A stretch of 64,000 bases of DNA from Syntrophobacter sp963666995. Lineage in GTDB: Bacteria; Desulfobacterota; Syntrophobacteria; Syntrophobacterales; Syntrophobacteraceae. The position numbers were made by a program, and so were the translations under genes. The stretch covers positions 186,001 to 250,000 of the forward strand of contig OY762941.1 in the NCBI GenBank assembly GCA_963666995.1. Direction: 5' to 3'. Below are positions 17,559-26,822 of this stretch, piece after piece. The first letter of the stretch is position 1; each line of letters opens with the position of its first letter. A model generated the notes under the pieces. The model was given only the letters and a program-made list of their open reading frames with translations, was not told the origin of the DNA and did not search any database.

Positions 17559-18742
17559 ACAGGGACTCGGAAGCCGGCAAGCTAAGGCATATTTTGCACG
17601 TGATCGATGCGCTGAATTACGGAGGGGCGCAAGAGTTGCTGGTGCTGCTCGCAAAGTGCTCGCCAAAGAATCGGTACAGAACGACGATTTGCGTTTTGCA
17701 GCCCAATCCGGAGTTGAAAGCCAAAGCAGAATTTCATGGAGCGGAGGTGATTTGCTTCAACAGGCCAAGGCCCAGTATCCTCAAACCGCACCGCTTCTTT
17801 TCATACTTCTATAACAACGTCAGAGACATTGTGTCATTTTGCAGGCGAGAACACGTGGATGTGATCCAATGTCATCTCTCCGATGCGGAATTCATTGGGA
17901 TATTGGCAGGCCATACGGTTAAGGTGGACCGTATCCTTACGACCCTTCACGATCCCCTGATCCTTCCCAGGCGTCATTCCCACGACCCCAGGAATCTCCT
18001 CAGGCTCTTGCTGACCAGCATCCTCTACAAGTGGACTCATGCCATTATCGCCGTATCCGAGGATCTTTCGCAAAAGATCGGGAAGTTTGTCTACGTCGAT
18101 CCCTCAAAGATTCGTACGATCATAAACGGAATCGACGTGGATTCTTTACGAACGACCCCGTATTCCAAACAACTGGCGACACAATTGGGCCTCGGTCCGG
18201 AACAGAAGGTCCTGCTCACTGCCGCCCGCTTGACACTTCAAAAGGGACATGTCTACCTCATCGATGCCATGGCCCGCCTGGTAAAGGACTACCCAGGCAT
18301 CAGGCTTCTCCTGGCAGGTGAAGGCGAACTCAAAGAGGAACTCATCAGCCGGTGCGCATCCATGGGCGTCCTCGGTCACGTTCAGTTTCTGGGCGGACGT
18401 CCCGATATGGCCGATATCCTGGCCCTGGCTGATATTTTTGTGCTGCCGTCTCTCTGGGAAGGAACGTCGATCGCCCTTCTCGAAGCAATGGCTGCGGCCA
18501 AGCCGATCGTGGCCACGGATATCCCGGGGAGCCGGGAAGTGCTCAGCTCTCCGAAATGTGGTGTTTTAGTTCCCCCCGGAGACAGTTCGACGTTGGCGGA
18601 GGCCATCTCCTATCTGTTTGAGCACCCCGAAACAGCTTGTGAATACGGCCGGACTGCGGGCCGGGTCGCAGGAGAACGCTTTGACGTCCGCCAGATCATT
18701 ACACAGTTGGAACCGCTCTGGCAAAAGCAATGTTTCCCCTGA
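17555..18742 (+). CDS. GT4-family glycosyltransferase
   Basis: Cytoplasmic GT-B transferase of 395 residues adding a sugar to the lipid-linked repeat unit. N-terminal acceptor half contains NYGGAQELL; C-terminal half has the GT4 donor site: NGIDVD, RLTLQKGH, LAGEGE and PSLWEGTSIALLEAMAAAKPIVATD (EX7E). The GTG start overlaps the preceding TGA by three bases with AGGA upstream, avoiding the 138-bp overlap that the longest frame would require. Confidence 0.9.
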   Translation: MNRDSEAGKLRHILHVIDALNYGGAQELLVLLAKCSPKNRYRTTICVLQPNPELKAKAEFHGAEVICFNRPRPSILKPHRFFSYFYNNVRDIVSFCRREHVDVIQCHLSDAEFIGILAGHTVKVDRILTTLHDPLILPRRHSHDPRNLLRLLLTSILYKWTHAIIAVSEDLSQKIGKFVYVDPSKIRTIINGIDVDSLRTTPYSKQLATQLGLGPEQKVLLTAARLTLQKGHVYLIDAMARLVKDYPGIRLLLAGEGELKEELISRCASMGVLGHVQFLGGRPDMADILALADIFVLPSLWEGTSIALLEAMAAAKPIVATDIPGSREVLSSPKCGVLVPPGDSSTLAEAISYLFEHPETACEYGRTAGRVAGERFDVRQIITQLEPLWQKQCFP

Positions 18743-18885
18743 TGGGCATTTGAATTCGATGAATGCACCGCGGGTCGAGACAGCGGCCCCCCCACGCATG
18801 TCGCACCGGCCGCAGATATATGTCGGCTGCGTAAATGCTCAGTGACCGGAGAGGGGCTCTGCTATTTTCTTCTACCTCCTTCTGA

Positions 18886-20139
18886 ATGGTCGTGAATATG
18901 GATGGGGCAAAATATAAGAGTTTACTGATAGTCTTGTGTGCGACATTGATCGCTTGTATCTTTTCATTCCTGATTTATCCACACATAATGGGTTCGGTTC
19001 ACGCGCCGCTGGACCCCGATGACTATGGTTCTCTCGGTTACGGCGTATGGCAAAACGGCACTTTGTCTTTCTATCCGGATAGTGATCCGACTGTTACCAG
19101 AGGTCCCATATACCCTTTGATCATCGCCGGATTGCTTTCACTAACCAATGGTTGGTTTCCCTGGTCCATCCAACTGGCCCAATGTATTCTTTTTGGTTTA
19201 ACAACTCTGATAGTCTTTTTTATCGCCCGTAACATATGGAATGAATCACTTGCTCTATATGCACAATTGGCCTGTGCCATGTATCCATTTTTGTTGTGGT
19301 TTACGCCTCGAATATGGATAGAAATCGTTTCGACGTTTCTGTTTTCAAGTTTGATTCTAAGCACTTTTTGCCTATGTCGTAAGCCGACTTTATTAAGAAG
19401 CATCATTGTTGGGCTATTAATTGGCGTATCGACTCTCTGCAAGCAAACTTTCTTACCATTCATATTTGTTATACCTGTGCTTTTATTCATCGTTAACAGG
19501 ACAATAAGAGTCCAAAATATCGCCCTCCTTTGTTTGGTGAGTATCCTGGTTGTCTCTCCGTGGACCTTTCGAAACTGGGTGCTCACGAAACATTTTGTTC
19601 CCGTTCATCTTCTCGCAGGATATAATTTTCAAAGGGGTGATACTTATTGCAAGTATTACCGGACTTCACCCTTTGCGAGTGAAGACCTGTGGGCGCTCGG
19701 GACAAAAGAAATCGATGCCTTGACTCGAAATGATTTAAGTGGAGTCGAAAAGGAATTTAATGACGATTCTGTTCTCCTCAAGAAAAGCTTGGAAACCTAT
19801 AGAAATAGTCCATCCTTCCTCCTTAAGAAATGCATTATAAATTCTGTTTACTTTTGGACGTTGGGTGAGACGAGGTGGAAAACACTGTTAATCACCTGTG
19901 CTCATTCCATAATATTGCTTTGTTTCATATTTTCAATCCGATCTTTAATAAGGTTGAAGAGATATCATGCTGAAATGGTCCCGTTCTATCTAGTTATATT
20001 CTATTATCTTTTCCATCTTCCAATCTATGCTATCGGCCGGTTTAGTATTGTGCTGATGCCTACTGTCATTGCGTATGCCATCGGCATATTTTATCGTTCC
20101 AATGGGAGATTGAGCAAAAGGCCGGGGTCAATGGCCTGA
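18886..20139 (+). CDS. GT-C membrane glycosyltransferase (ArnT/PMT, GT39/83-like)
   Basis: A 417-residue, very hydrophobic protein with about ten helices. The first periplasmic loop carries DPDDYGSLGYGV and PTVTRGPIYPLIIAG, matching the acidic D(D/E) motif and the RGPxYP element of polyprenyl-phosphate-sugar dependent transferases. The codon composition is visibly more AT-rich than its neighbours, suggesting separate acquisition. An inverted-repeat element follows 50 bp after the stop. Likely adds a sugar to the glycan on the periplasmic side. The exact family is uncertain and the start has no strong ribosome site. Confidence 0.7.
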   Translation: MVVNMDGAKYKSLLIVLCATLIACIFSFLIYPHIMGSVHAPLDPDDYGSLGYGVWQNGTLSFYPDSDPTVTRGPIYPLIIAGLLSLTNGWFPWSIQLAQCILFGLTTLIVFFIARNIWNESLALYAQLACAMYPFLLWFTPRIWIEIVSTFLFSSLILSTFCLCRKPTLLRSIIVGLLIGVSTLCKQTFLPFIFVIPVLLFIVNRTIRVQNIALLCLVSILVVSPWTFRNWVLTKHFVPVHLLAGYNFQRGDTYCKYYRTSPFASEDLWALGTKEIDALTRNDLSGVEKEFNDDSVLLKKSLETYRNSPSFLLKKCIINSVYFWTLGETRWKTLLITCAHSIILLCFIFSIRSLIRLKRYHAEMVPFYLVIFYYLFHLPIYAIGRFSIVLMPTVIAYAIGIFYRSNGRLSKRPGSMA

Positions 20140-20702
20140 GAGATGACCGGATGGTTGCCTCATGCAGGACATCCATTGCGGAAAGTCTCTAATACCGAGT
20201 TGCGTTCAAGAGATGCCATCAAAGAATGAAAAGCGTGGGGAACTGCGTCCCCCACACCCCCACGCCGCTTCGCGGCTCAGTTTGGCGCTGCGGCCTCACG
20301 CGCTTGCGCGTGTGGCCGAAATCCGGGGGCGCGAGGGAATCATTCCCGCTCTTTTTGGGGATCTCAAGAGTATCCTCTTGAACGCAAATTAGTATAAGAA
20401 GTCAATTCAGTGGTTTTGCCTCGGAGGATTTCGGTTTCCGGGAGTCTTTCATTGAGGATGCTGTATTTCTCCTTTTTTTCTCGTTGTTATTGATATAGCT
20501 TTGCGCGTTTGGTCAGGGAATACCGTAAATGCTTTTGCTTAAGGAACATCTGATTTGATGAAGCATTCCTGCCCGGGCCCTGGCTGGGGCGTATCACCGG
20601 GCGTATGTGATTAGACCGCATCGCTGAGCGGGATTTGGGGCTGCGGATCACAGCATGTGCAGAAGGGCATCTGTTGACGGGATGCTCAGGGCGAGGCTTG
20701 GA
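20140..20702. other. intergenic region holding repeat copy A
   Basis: Besides the element at 20189-20398, the 300 bp ahead of the next glycosyltransferase contain a T-rich run (about 20465-20500) and no gene. The element separates the locus into two transcription blocks unless it is transcribed through. Confidence 0.5.
20189..20398 (+). repeat. MITE-like element, TTGCGTTCAAGA family, copy A
   Basis: About 210 bp bounded by imperfect 23-bp inverted repeats: left end CTAATACCGAGTTGCGTTC..., right end (reversed) CTTATACTAATTTGCGTTC..., 18 of 23 positions alike. The interior is GC-rich and forms hairpins. A second full copy in inverse orientation is at 26274-26533, with partial copies near 25124-25222, 29570-29625, 30057-30079 and 30690-30712. 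No coding capacity; presumably moved by a transposase elsewhere. Confidence 0.7.
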
Positions 20703-21830
20703 ATGGCGAGGATTGCCGTCACCGGATTTCGTGGACTTCCCGCTTCATGGGGAGGGGTGGAGCATTATTGCGAGGAACTCTATTCCCGTTTGGCCGCCAG
20801 GGGACACGACATCACCATCTATGCGCGGACCCCTTACGTGGCGGGGGATATTCGCTCTTACAGGGGCATGAAGATCGTCAGGCTGCCAACCATTGACAGG
20901 ACCGGGTTGGAAGCGTTTGTGCATACTCTCCTGTCCCTGTTTCATATCGTGAAGATCAACCCGGACATCGTGCACATCTGCAGCCAGGGACCATGCCTCC
21001 TGAGTTGGATCCCCAGGCTGCTGAGACCAAAAATGCGTGTGTTCTTTACCTGTCACGGCCTCGATTGGCAGCGAAAGAAATGGTCCCGGTTGGCTTCCAT
21101 GATCATTCACCTGGGAGAGGTTTTCTCATCCATCTTTCCCCATTATTGCATAACGGTTTCTAGGGAGTTGCAGAAGTATTACGAAGCTCACTATGGGGTC
21201 CATGCCTACCATATCCCGGGCGGAGTCCGCAAAATGGAAAGACGAGCGCCGGACATCATCCGAAAGTTCGCGCTTTCGGGAAAAGATTACTTCCTCTTCG
21301 TCGGGCGGCTCGTGCCGGAAAAAAGGATTGACGACCTGATCAAAGCCTATGTGTTAAAAGAGCGCAGGTCCAGACTGGTCATCGTTGGGGACGCCGCAGG
21401 CACGGACGGTTATACTGCAAGCCTGAAAGCGATGGCCGGAGGCCGTGATTCCATTGTCTTTGCAGGGTACCAGTACGGAAGCAACCTGGAGGAATTCTTT
21501 TCTAATGCCCGGGCTTTCGTCACCGCATCCGAACTCGAGGGACTGCCGCTGACCCTTCTCGAGGCCTTATCCTACGGCTTGCCGTGTATGGCAAGCGACA
21601 TTCCTCCTCACGAGGAGATCCTTGAATATCAGCCGGATTTGATATTTCCGACTGGCCAACTGGACACACTTTCAGGTCTTATGGACCGGTTGGATGAAAT
21701 GCCCGACGGCGAACTTGCAGAGTTCGGAAAGTGTGCAATGGCGATCCTGGACAAGCATTACAACTGGAACGATATTGCGTATGCAAATGAACGGTTGTAT
21801 CAGGAAAGCCTGGAGGATGTCGGACATTGA
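20703..21830 (+). CDS. GT4-family glycosyltransferase (DUF1972-type N-terminus)
   Basis: 375-residue GT-B transferase. The N-terminus MARIAVTGFRGLPASWGGVE resembles the G(T/F)RGIPA.YGG.E opening of rhamnosyl- and related transferases with a DUF1972 domain. The C-terminal half has FVGRLVPEKRID, a Gly-rich loop and ASELEGLPLTLLEALSYGLP (EX7E). ATG at 20703 has GAGG upstream; the longest frame starts 16 codons earlier. It lies after repeat copy A and 113 bp ahead of the sugar-phosphate transferase. Confidence 0.88.
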   Translation: MARIAVTGFRGLPASWGGVEHYCEELYSRLAARGHDITIYARTPYVAGDIRSYRGMKIVRLPTIDRTGLEAFVHTLLSLFHIVKINPDIVHICSQGPCLLSWIPRLLRPKMRVFFTCHGLDWQRKKWSRLASMIIHLGEVFSSIFPHYCITVSRELQKYYEAHYGVHAYHIPGGVRKMERRAPDIIRKFALSGKDYFLFVGRLVPEKRIDDLIKAYVLKERRSRLVIVGDAAGTDGYTASLKAMAGGRDSIVFAGYQYGSNLEEFFSNARAFVTASELEGLPLTLLEALSYGLPCMASDIPPHEEILEYQPDLIFPTGQLDTLSGLMDRLDEMPDGELAEFGKCAMAILDKHYNWNDIAYANERLYQESLEDVGH

Positions 21831-21943
21831 GCAGGACGGGGGCCTGACCGAAGGGAACAGTCTCAAGCAAGAGGAAGAAACCGAGCAAGTTCATTCTCCT
21901 CTTCACACAAGAAGATTGCAGCCTGCGACAACATGAGGAGTGT

Positions 21944-23392
21944 ATGGCAAAAGAAGACAGGTCACTGATACAGCTTTCAAGAATATTTGATATCGTTCTC
22001 ACTGTTTTGACTTTCTTGCTGGCATACCTCATCAAGAATAGTTTTCTACCGCCTCCTTTTCGCGGACTGTGCTACACGGCGAATTATTACCTCATACTGC
22101 TTTTGATCGGCATAATATGGTATACGGGCTTTCAATATTCCAGCCTTTACACCTTGTATTTCAGAAAGAGGCCGCTCACCAGTTTATTCATGAGAGTTAC
22201 CGAAGTTGTCACGATTAATATGTTGTTCCTCGCTTTATTCTTCTACATTTTCAAGATTGAAGACATCAGCCGCCTGATGATCGGCATTTTCTATATAGGA
22301 AACATCATCGTGCTCACGGCAAGCAGATGGGGGATCCATAAGATTTTGAGATTCCTCAGGACCAGGAAGAATCTGCTGCTCAATGTGCTGGTAGTGGTAG
22401 GAAGTAAACAGGCCGCAAAGGATCTCATTTCCGCCATTCAGCGAGATGCTGATGCAAATCTCAAAATCCTCGGCTGCCTCGATCTTGAATGCGACGCCAT
22501 AGGGACGGAAGTCGCTGACGGCGTCAAGGTTATCGGAACGCTCGAACAATTGGGGGACATCCTGGCCAGCCACGTTGTCGATGAGGTGATCTTCGCCATG
22601 CCCGTGGACATGATATGGAACGCTGAAAAATACTTCAACATGGCTGAAGCCGTCGGAGTGCAGATACGGGTGGTCCCGCACTGGCATCTGCGTAGATTCC
22701 TGGTGTCACGCCCCCATTTCTACTCGATGGATTTCGAGGAATTCCTGGAAACCCCCACCTTTGTTCTGTCCGCCACCCCCCAGAATCGGGGAGAGCTGAT
22801 GGTCAAGGCGGCCTTTGACACCATATTCGCCATTCTTTTGTTGATTGTCTTTTCCCCTCTTTTTCTGATCATTGCCTGCGCCATCAAGTTTTTTTCCCCC
22901 GGACCGGTCTTTTTCAAACAGGTGCGCAGCGGACTCAACGGCCGCAGGTTCACTTTGTACAAATTCCGCAGCATGGTTGTCGACGCCGAAGTGATGCTCG
23001 GAGACTTGCTGGAACTGAACGAAGCAAGCGGACCGGTGTTCAAAATGAAGGACGATCCCCGGATCATCCCCCGGATAGGGACTTTTCTGAGGAAAACAAG
23101 CCTGGATGAACTGCCGCAGCTCATCAATGTTGCAAGAGGGGAAATGAGTCTCATAGGACCGCGTCCCCCCATCCCTGAGGAAGTGGCAAAGTACCAGTTG
23201 TGGGAAAGACGACGTTTGTCCATGAAGCCCGGCATAACGTGCCTCTGGCAGATCCTGCCCCAGAGAAACGAAGTCTCCTTTCAAAAATGGATGGAACTGG
23301 ACCTCCAGTACATCGACAACTGGTCTTTATGGCTCGATTTCACGATCCTGTGCAAAACGGCTCTGGCCGTAGTCTTGGGCAGGGGGAGATGA
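21944..23392 (+). CDS. polyprenyl glycosylphosphotransferase (WbaP/WcaJ-type)
   Basis: Initiating enzyme: transfers a hexose-1-phosphate to undecaprenyl phosphate to begin the repeat unit. 482 residues with four N-terminal helices, a Rossmann-like CoA-binding-type domain (about 145-250), a re-entrant membrane helix and the C-terminal bacterial sugar transferase domain with KFFSPGPVFFKQ, KFRSM, DELPQLINV and SLIGPRPP. AGGAGTGT precedes the ATG. The full-length architecture indicates an active initiator for the exopolysaccharide of this locus. Confidence 0.95.
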   Translation: MAKEDRSLIQLSRIFDIVLTVLTFLLAYLIKNSFLPPPFRGLCYTANYYLILLLIGIIWYTGFQYSSLYTLYFRKRPLTSLFMRVTEVVTINMLFLALFFYIFKIEDISRLMIGIFYIGNIIVLTASRWGIHKILRFLRTRKNLLLNVLVVVGSKQAAKDLISAIQRDADANLKILGCLDLECDAIGTEVADGVKVIGTLEQLGDILASHVVDEVIFAMPVDMIWNAEKYFNMAEAVGVQIRVVPHWHLRRFLVSRPHFYSMDFEEFLETPTFVLSATPQNRGELMVKAAFDTIFAILLLIVFSPLFLIIACAIKFFSPGPVFFKQVRSGLNGRRFTLYKFRSMVVDAEVMLGDLLELNEASGPVFKMKDDPRIIPRIGTFLRKTSLDELPQLINVARGEMSLIGPRPPIPEEVAKYQLWERRRLSMKPGITCLWQILPQRNEVSFQKWMELDLQYIDNWSLWLDFTILCKTALAVVLGRGR

Positions 23393-23548
23393 CCGATCCT
23401 CAAATGTTCCGCTCGGCATCCGCCGCTGAAGGCTCCCTGAACCATCGCACGGAAAAGCTCGATATCCGGAATGACTCGGGACCCCACCCCCGTTCGCAAG
23501 TAAACGGCCGGCATTCCCGACAAAGCGCGAAAGACTGAATAACACATC

Positions 23549-25114
23549 ATGGGAGAGCCCAAAGCCATTTACGGTCAGATCGGCAATGCTGTTGCCGTTA
23601 TCATGTTCCTGACCGTCGTCGACAAGCTCCTCGCCGTTGTCAAAGAGATGCTGGTAGCATACCGGTTTGGCGTATCCCCGGCCCTTGATGTGTTCAACGT
23701 GGCCTTCGCGCTTCCCAGCACCATTATTCTATACTTTTCCGGCGCTTTCGGTCTGGCATTCGTCCCCGTATACCTCGAATGGTCCCACGGTTCCTCCACG
23801 GAAAGCGCCGACAACCTCGCCCTGTCCATCCTTTATTGCAGTACGGTTTTCTTCGGCGCCCTGACTTTTGTCGGATACGTGTTCAGCCCCATCATATTTC
23901 CAGCCCTCGGCTACGGGCTTGCCCCCGCGGAAAAGGCGCTCGGAATCGGCATCGAACGGCTCCTCATATTCCTGCTCCTCTTCGATGGGGCCGGCATCAT
24001 ACTGGTGGGTCTGCTCCACGCGCAAAAGAGATTCTTCAACCTTTACCTGGCCCCGATTCTTATCAATGCAACCGTTATTGTCTTTATCGCCTGCGGTTCC
24101 AGCTACGGGATATACGCCCTGGTGCTGGGGCTCTTGCTCGGGACTTTTCTCAAATTCATCTTCATGGCCGTTAGCTTGCGTCATGCCGGTTTCCGTCTCC
24201 TTGCGAGGGTAACCTTCGACAAGGAAAAGCTCGTCTATTTCATGTTGCTGGTTCTCCCCCTGTTGGGAAGCGAATTGATCGCCAACTCAAATATTCTCAT
24301 CGATATGATGATGGCCACACAGCTTCCCCCGGGCTCCGTCTCGACTCTCAAGTACGCTTACCGCATCAATGATCTGCCCATCCAGGTCGTCATAATGGCC
24401 GTCTCGAAAGCCATTTTCCCCTTCATCAGCAAGCAGGCGCTCGAAAAGGACTATGAAGGATTACGCCATATATTCAAGCACAGTGTAACCCTGCTCGGGT
24501 TCATCACTTTTCCCGTGATCTGCCTCGTAATACTTTTTTCTTCAGACATAGTCGGTATCCTGCTGCAACGCGGAGCCTTCGATCTTCATGCCGCAAGGCA
24601 AACGGCGCAGACGTTGGTTTTCTACAATATCGGGCTGTTTTTCAGCGCCTATGCGTTTATCAACGGGACTTTCTTTTGTGCGTTAAAAGACACCAGGCCG
24701 CTGCTCTACCTGGGATGCCTCTCGATGGTGCTGAACATCCTCTTTAACTTCATTTTCATGCGCATCTTCGGAGTCAAGGGAATCGCCCTCTCCACCACAG
24801 TGACGCTTGGGATCGTCTGCACCATCTTCTTTGTGTTGCTGAAGAGAAGACTCCAGGTAACCGGTCTCTGCGATATGCTCGTCCAGTTGTTCAAAATATT
24901 GATCGCTTCTGCGTGTACGCTTGTTCTGGGATCGATTTTCAGAAACTACATCGGCCTTTTGGAACTCAATCGGTTTCTCAGCCTGCTGATAGCCGGCCCG
25001 CTCGTCCTTGCCTGCTATCTTTCCCTGGCGTGGCTCCTTGGGATACACGAAGTAAAGGCCGGATGGCAATTGGTCGCAGGGAAGCTCGGAAGGCCGGGAA
25101 GGCGGGCTGCATAG
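23549..25114 (+). CDS. MurJ/MviN-family lipid flippase
   Basis: 521-residue polytopic protein (about 14 helices) of the MOP superfamily. The N-terminal DKLLAVVKEMLVAYRFGVSP and the later LPPGSVSTLKYAYRIND match MurJ/MviN rather than classical Wzx. Within a polysaccharide operon that otherwise lacks a Wzx, it probably flips the lipid-linked repeat unit, although a second MurJ for lipid II is possible. No strong ribosome site is visible at the ATG. It is the last plus-strand gene of the locus and converges with the OmpA-domain gene. Confidence 0.88.
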   Translation: MGEPKAIYGQIGNAVAVIMFLTVVDKLLAVVKEMLVAYRFGVSPALDVFNVAFALPSTIILYFSGAFGLAFVPVYLEWSHGSSTESADNLALSILYCSTVFFGALTFVGYVFSPIIFPALGYGLAPAEKALGIGIERLLIFLLLFDGAGIILVGLLHAQKRFFNLYLAPILINATVIVFIACGSSYGIYALVLGLLLGTFLKFIFMAVSLRHAGFRLLARVTFDKEKLVYFMLLVLPLLGSELIANSNILIDMMMATQLPPGSVSTLKYAYRINDLPIQVVIMAVSKAIFPFISKQALEKDYEGLRHIFKHSVTLLGFITFPVICLVILFSSDIVGILLQRGAFDLHAARQTAQTLVFYNIGLFFSAYAFINGTFFCALKDTRPLLYLGCLSMVLNILFNFIFMRIFGVKGIALSTTVTLGIVCTIFFVLLKRRLQVTGLCDMLVQLFKILIASACTLVLGSIFRNYIGLLELNRFLSLLIAGPLVLACYLSLAWLLGIHEVKAGWQLVAGKLGRPGRRAA

Positions 25115-25123
25115 AACGCCCCG

Positions 25124-25222
25124 GCTGGACGCCGCAACGCCACGGAAAACCGCGCAGCGGCGTGGGGGACGCAGTACCCCACACTCTTGAGAAACATCGT
25201 TTGTTATTCCCTGAACGCAAAT
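25124..25222 (-). repeat. partial copy of the TTGCGTTCAAGA MITE family
   Basis: Contains the GCGGCGTGGGGGACGCAGTA interior segment in reverse orientation and a terminal CTGAACGCAAATT about 70 bp later, both shared with the complete copies at 20189 and 26274. Decayed or deleted; it lies in the gap between the converging flippase and OmpA-domain genes. Confidence 0.5.
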
Positions 25223-25286
25223 TGGGTGCGCCAGGTCTGCTCAACTGAGAGAAGCCCGGCAGCTCCCCCCTTGCCTACTCTCTCCC

Positions 25287-26255
25287 CTACTTGCTTACAC
25301 CTGAAAGAACAGGATCTTCTGAAATCCCACCGGCGTCGAAATCGACCCTTCTATTCTCCGCCCGTCCTTCTTTCGTGCTGTTGCTCGCGACCGGGTGTGA
25401 CTCGCTGTAGCCGACGGTCTTCAACTGCGAAGGTGGAACGCCTTTGCGGACAAGAAAGTCGTAGACCGATTTCGCCCGTCTTTCGGAAAGTTTCTGGTTG
25501 TAGGCGATCGATCCCTTGCTGTCGGTGTTGCCTTCAAGGGTCACCACAAGCTCATCGTGTTTCTTTATAATGTCGGTGTTGCGGTCGAGTACGCCGATGT
25601 ACTCTTTCTTCAGGTTGTATTTGTCGAAGTCGAAATGGACGGATTCAAGATATATCCTTGCCAATACATCTTGCCTGGAAGGGTATAGAACCGTCGCGTA
25701 CACGGATCCCCGGTCGTTCATCCAGAAAGCAATGCCTTGGGTATCCGACACGTACTTGTATTTCATGACCATGTCATGGCTGTACAGTTCATATAAAGCT
25801 TTGTCGCCCCTGTATCCCATGGGAAAAGCGGCTGTCCTGGTTGCTGTCCTGGGGGATACTTTATCCTCGAGTTCCACCGTCGCCTGGGTCTGAATGGACG
25901 GCGATGGTGTATAAGTAAGCCTTTCCGTAGTGTTGGGACTCCCGTAGTCCCTGTAAACGTCGTTCATTTGGGCTTCTTCATGTGAGCCGCCGAGGCTCCC
26001 TCTAAAATCCTTGCCCAAATAGATTCGGTTCACTTTCATGTTCCGGTCGAGAAAGACACTCATGTCAAAAGTATCATACTGGAAGCAGTGTCCTTCGCTT
26101 TTGATTCTGCTCGGAGCTCCGACGGTGGCAATGAGGTCCCTTTGAGTCATCCCCAGGGAAACTTCTCTTGCCATGCCTCCTCCCTGAACCGTAACGGCCT
26201 CGAGGGCAAATGCCTGGATGACTCCCCAAAAGCAGACACCCAGCAACACCATCAT
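25287..26255 (-). CDS. exported OmpA-domain protein
   Basis: 322-residue envelope protein: signal peptide (about residues 1-18, cleavage after AFA), a middle region of unknown fold including SLGMTQRDLIATVGAPSRI (resembling the small SmpA/BamE-like lipoprotein fold), then an OmpA C-terminal peptidoglycan-binding domain with LEGNTDSKGSIAYNQKLSERRAKSVYDFLVRKGV and RAENRRVDF. It probably anchors to peptidoglycan. The start chosen (MMVLLGV, GGGGG upstream) lies 19 bp outside a complete MITE copy; the open frame continues through the element for 114 codons, but that part is repeat sequence and not protein-like. Confidence 0.85.
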   Translation of the reverse strand: MMVLLGVCFWGVIQAFALEAVTVQGGGMAREVSLGMTQRDLIATVGAPSRIKSEGHCFQYDTFDMSVFLDRNMKVNRIYLGKDFRGSLGGSHEEAQMNDVYRDYGSPNTTERLTYTPSPSIQTQATVELEDKVSPRTATRTAAFPMGYRGDKALYELYSHDMVMKYKYVSDTQGIAFWMNDRGSVYATVLYPSRQDVLARIYLESVHFDFDKYNLKKEYIGVLDRNTDIIKKHDELVVTLEGNTDSKGSIAYNQKLSERRAKSVYDFLVRKGVPPSQLKTVGYSESHPVASNSTKEGRAENRRVDFDAGGISEDPVLSGVSK

Positions 26256-26822
26256 GAATGCCCCCAAAAATGTCTTATACTGGGTTGCATTCAAGACGAT
26301 ACTCTCAACATCCCCAAGAAGAGCGGGGAAATGATTCCCCCGCGCCCCCCGGATTTCGGCCACACGCGCAAGCGCGTGAGGCCGCGCGTTCGGCGCTCGC
26401 GGCGACTGCCCCGCATTTTGCGGGGCGCCGCCGCAGCGCCACAGAAAGCCGCGAAGCGGCGTGGGGGAGTGGGGGACGCAGTTCCCCACGCTTTTCATTC
26501 TTTGATGGCATCTTGAACGCAACTCGGTATTAGCCATTGGAATACCCTCCGGAGTGTTCAGGGGGTTATAGACATTGCGGATCGCAATCGCTCTCATTGC
26601 GAGACTTTACCGGACCTCCCGGCCCCGGCGACTCCTTACATTGCAAACACCCGCACACGCCGACGCCGGACGGGATCTTGCATCTTGAAATCAATTTTGT
26701 TAAATTTAAATTAAAATACATCGTCAAACAAAAGCAAGAGAAAATAGCAGTGCCGTCACATCTAAGTTCTTCCCCATACCGACACCGGCACGCACTTGAC
26801 AACAACCCTGCCGCCCGATGCC
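26256..26822. other. intergenic region with repeat copy B
   Basis: After the element, 26534-26822 has an AT-rich run near 26695-26750 that could hold the promoter of the OmpA-domain gene or the end of the MBOAT transcript. No gene seen. Confidence 0.45.
26274..26533 (-). repeat. MITE-like element, TTGCGTTCAAGA family, copy B
   Basis: A 260-bp copy inverted relative to copy A, running from CTTATACTGGGTTGCATTC to AACTCGGTATTAG. It has about 50 bp more GC-rich palindromic interior than copy A. It sits directly upstream of the OmpA-domain gene start, so it must carry or displace that gene's promoter. Confidence 0.7.

Noticed and set aside
26256..26597. 114-codon N-terminal extension of the OmpA-domain protein
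   Set aside because: Encoded by a repeat element; a signal peptide starts after it.
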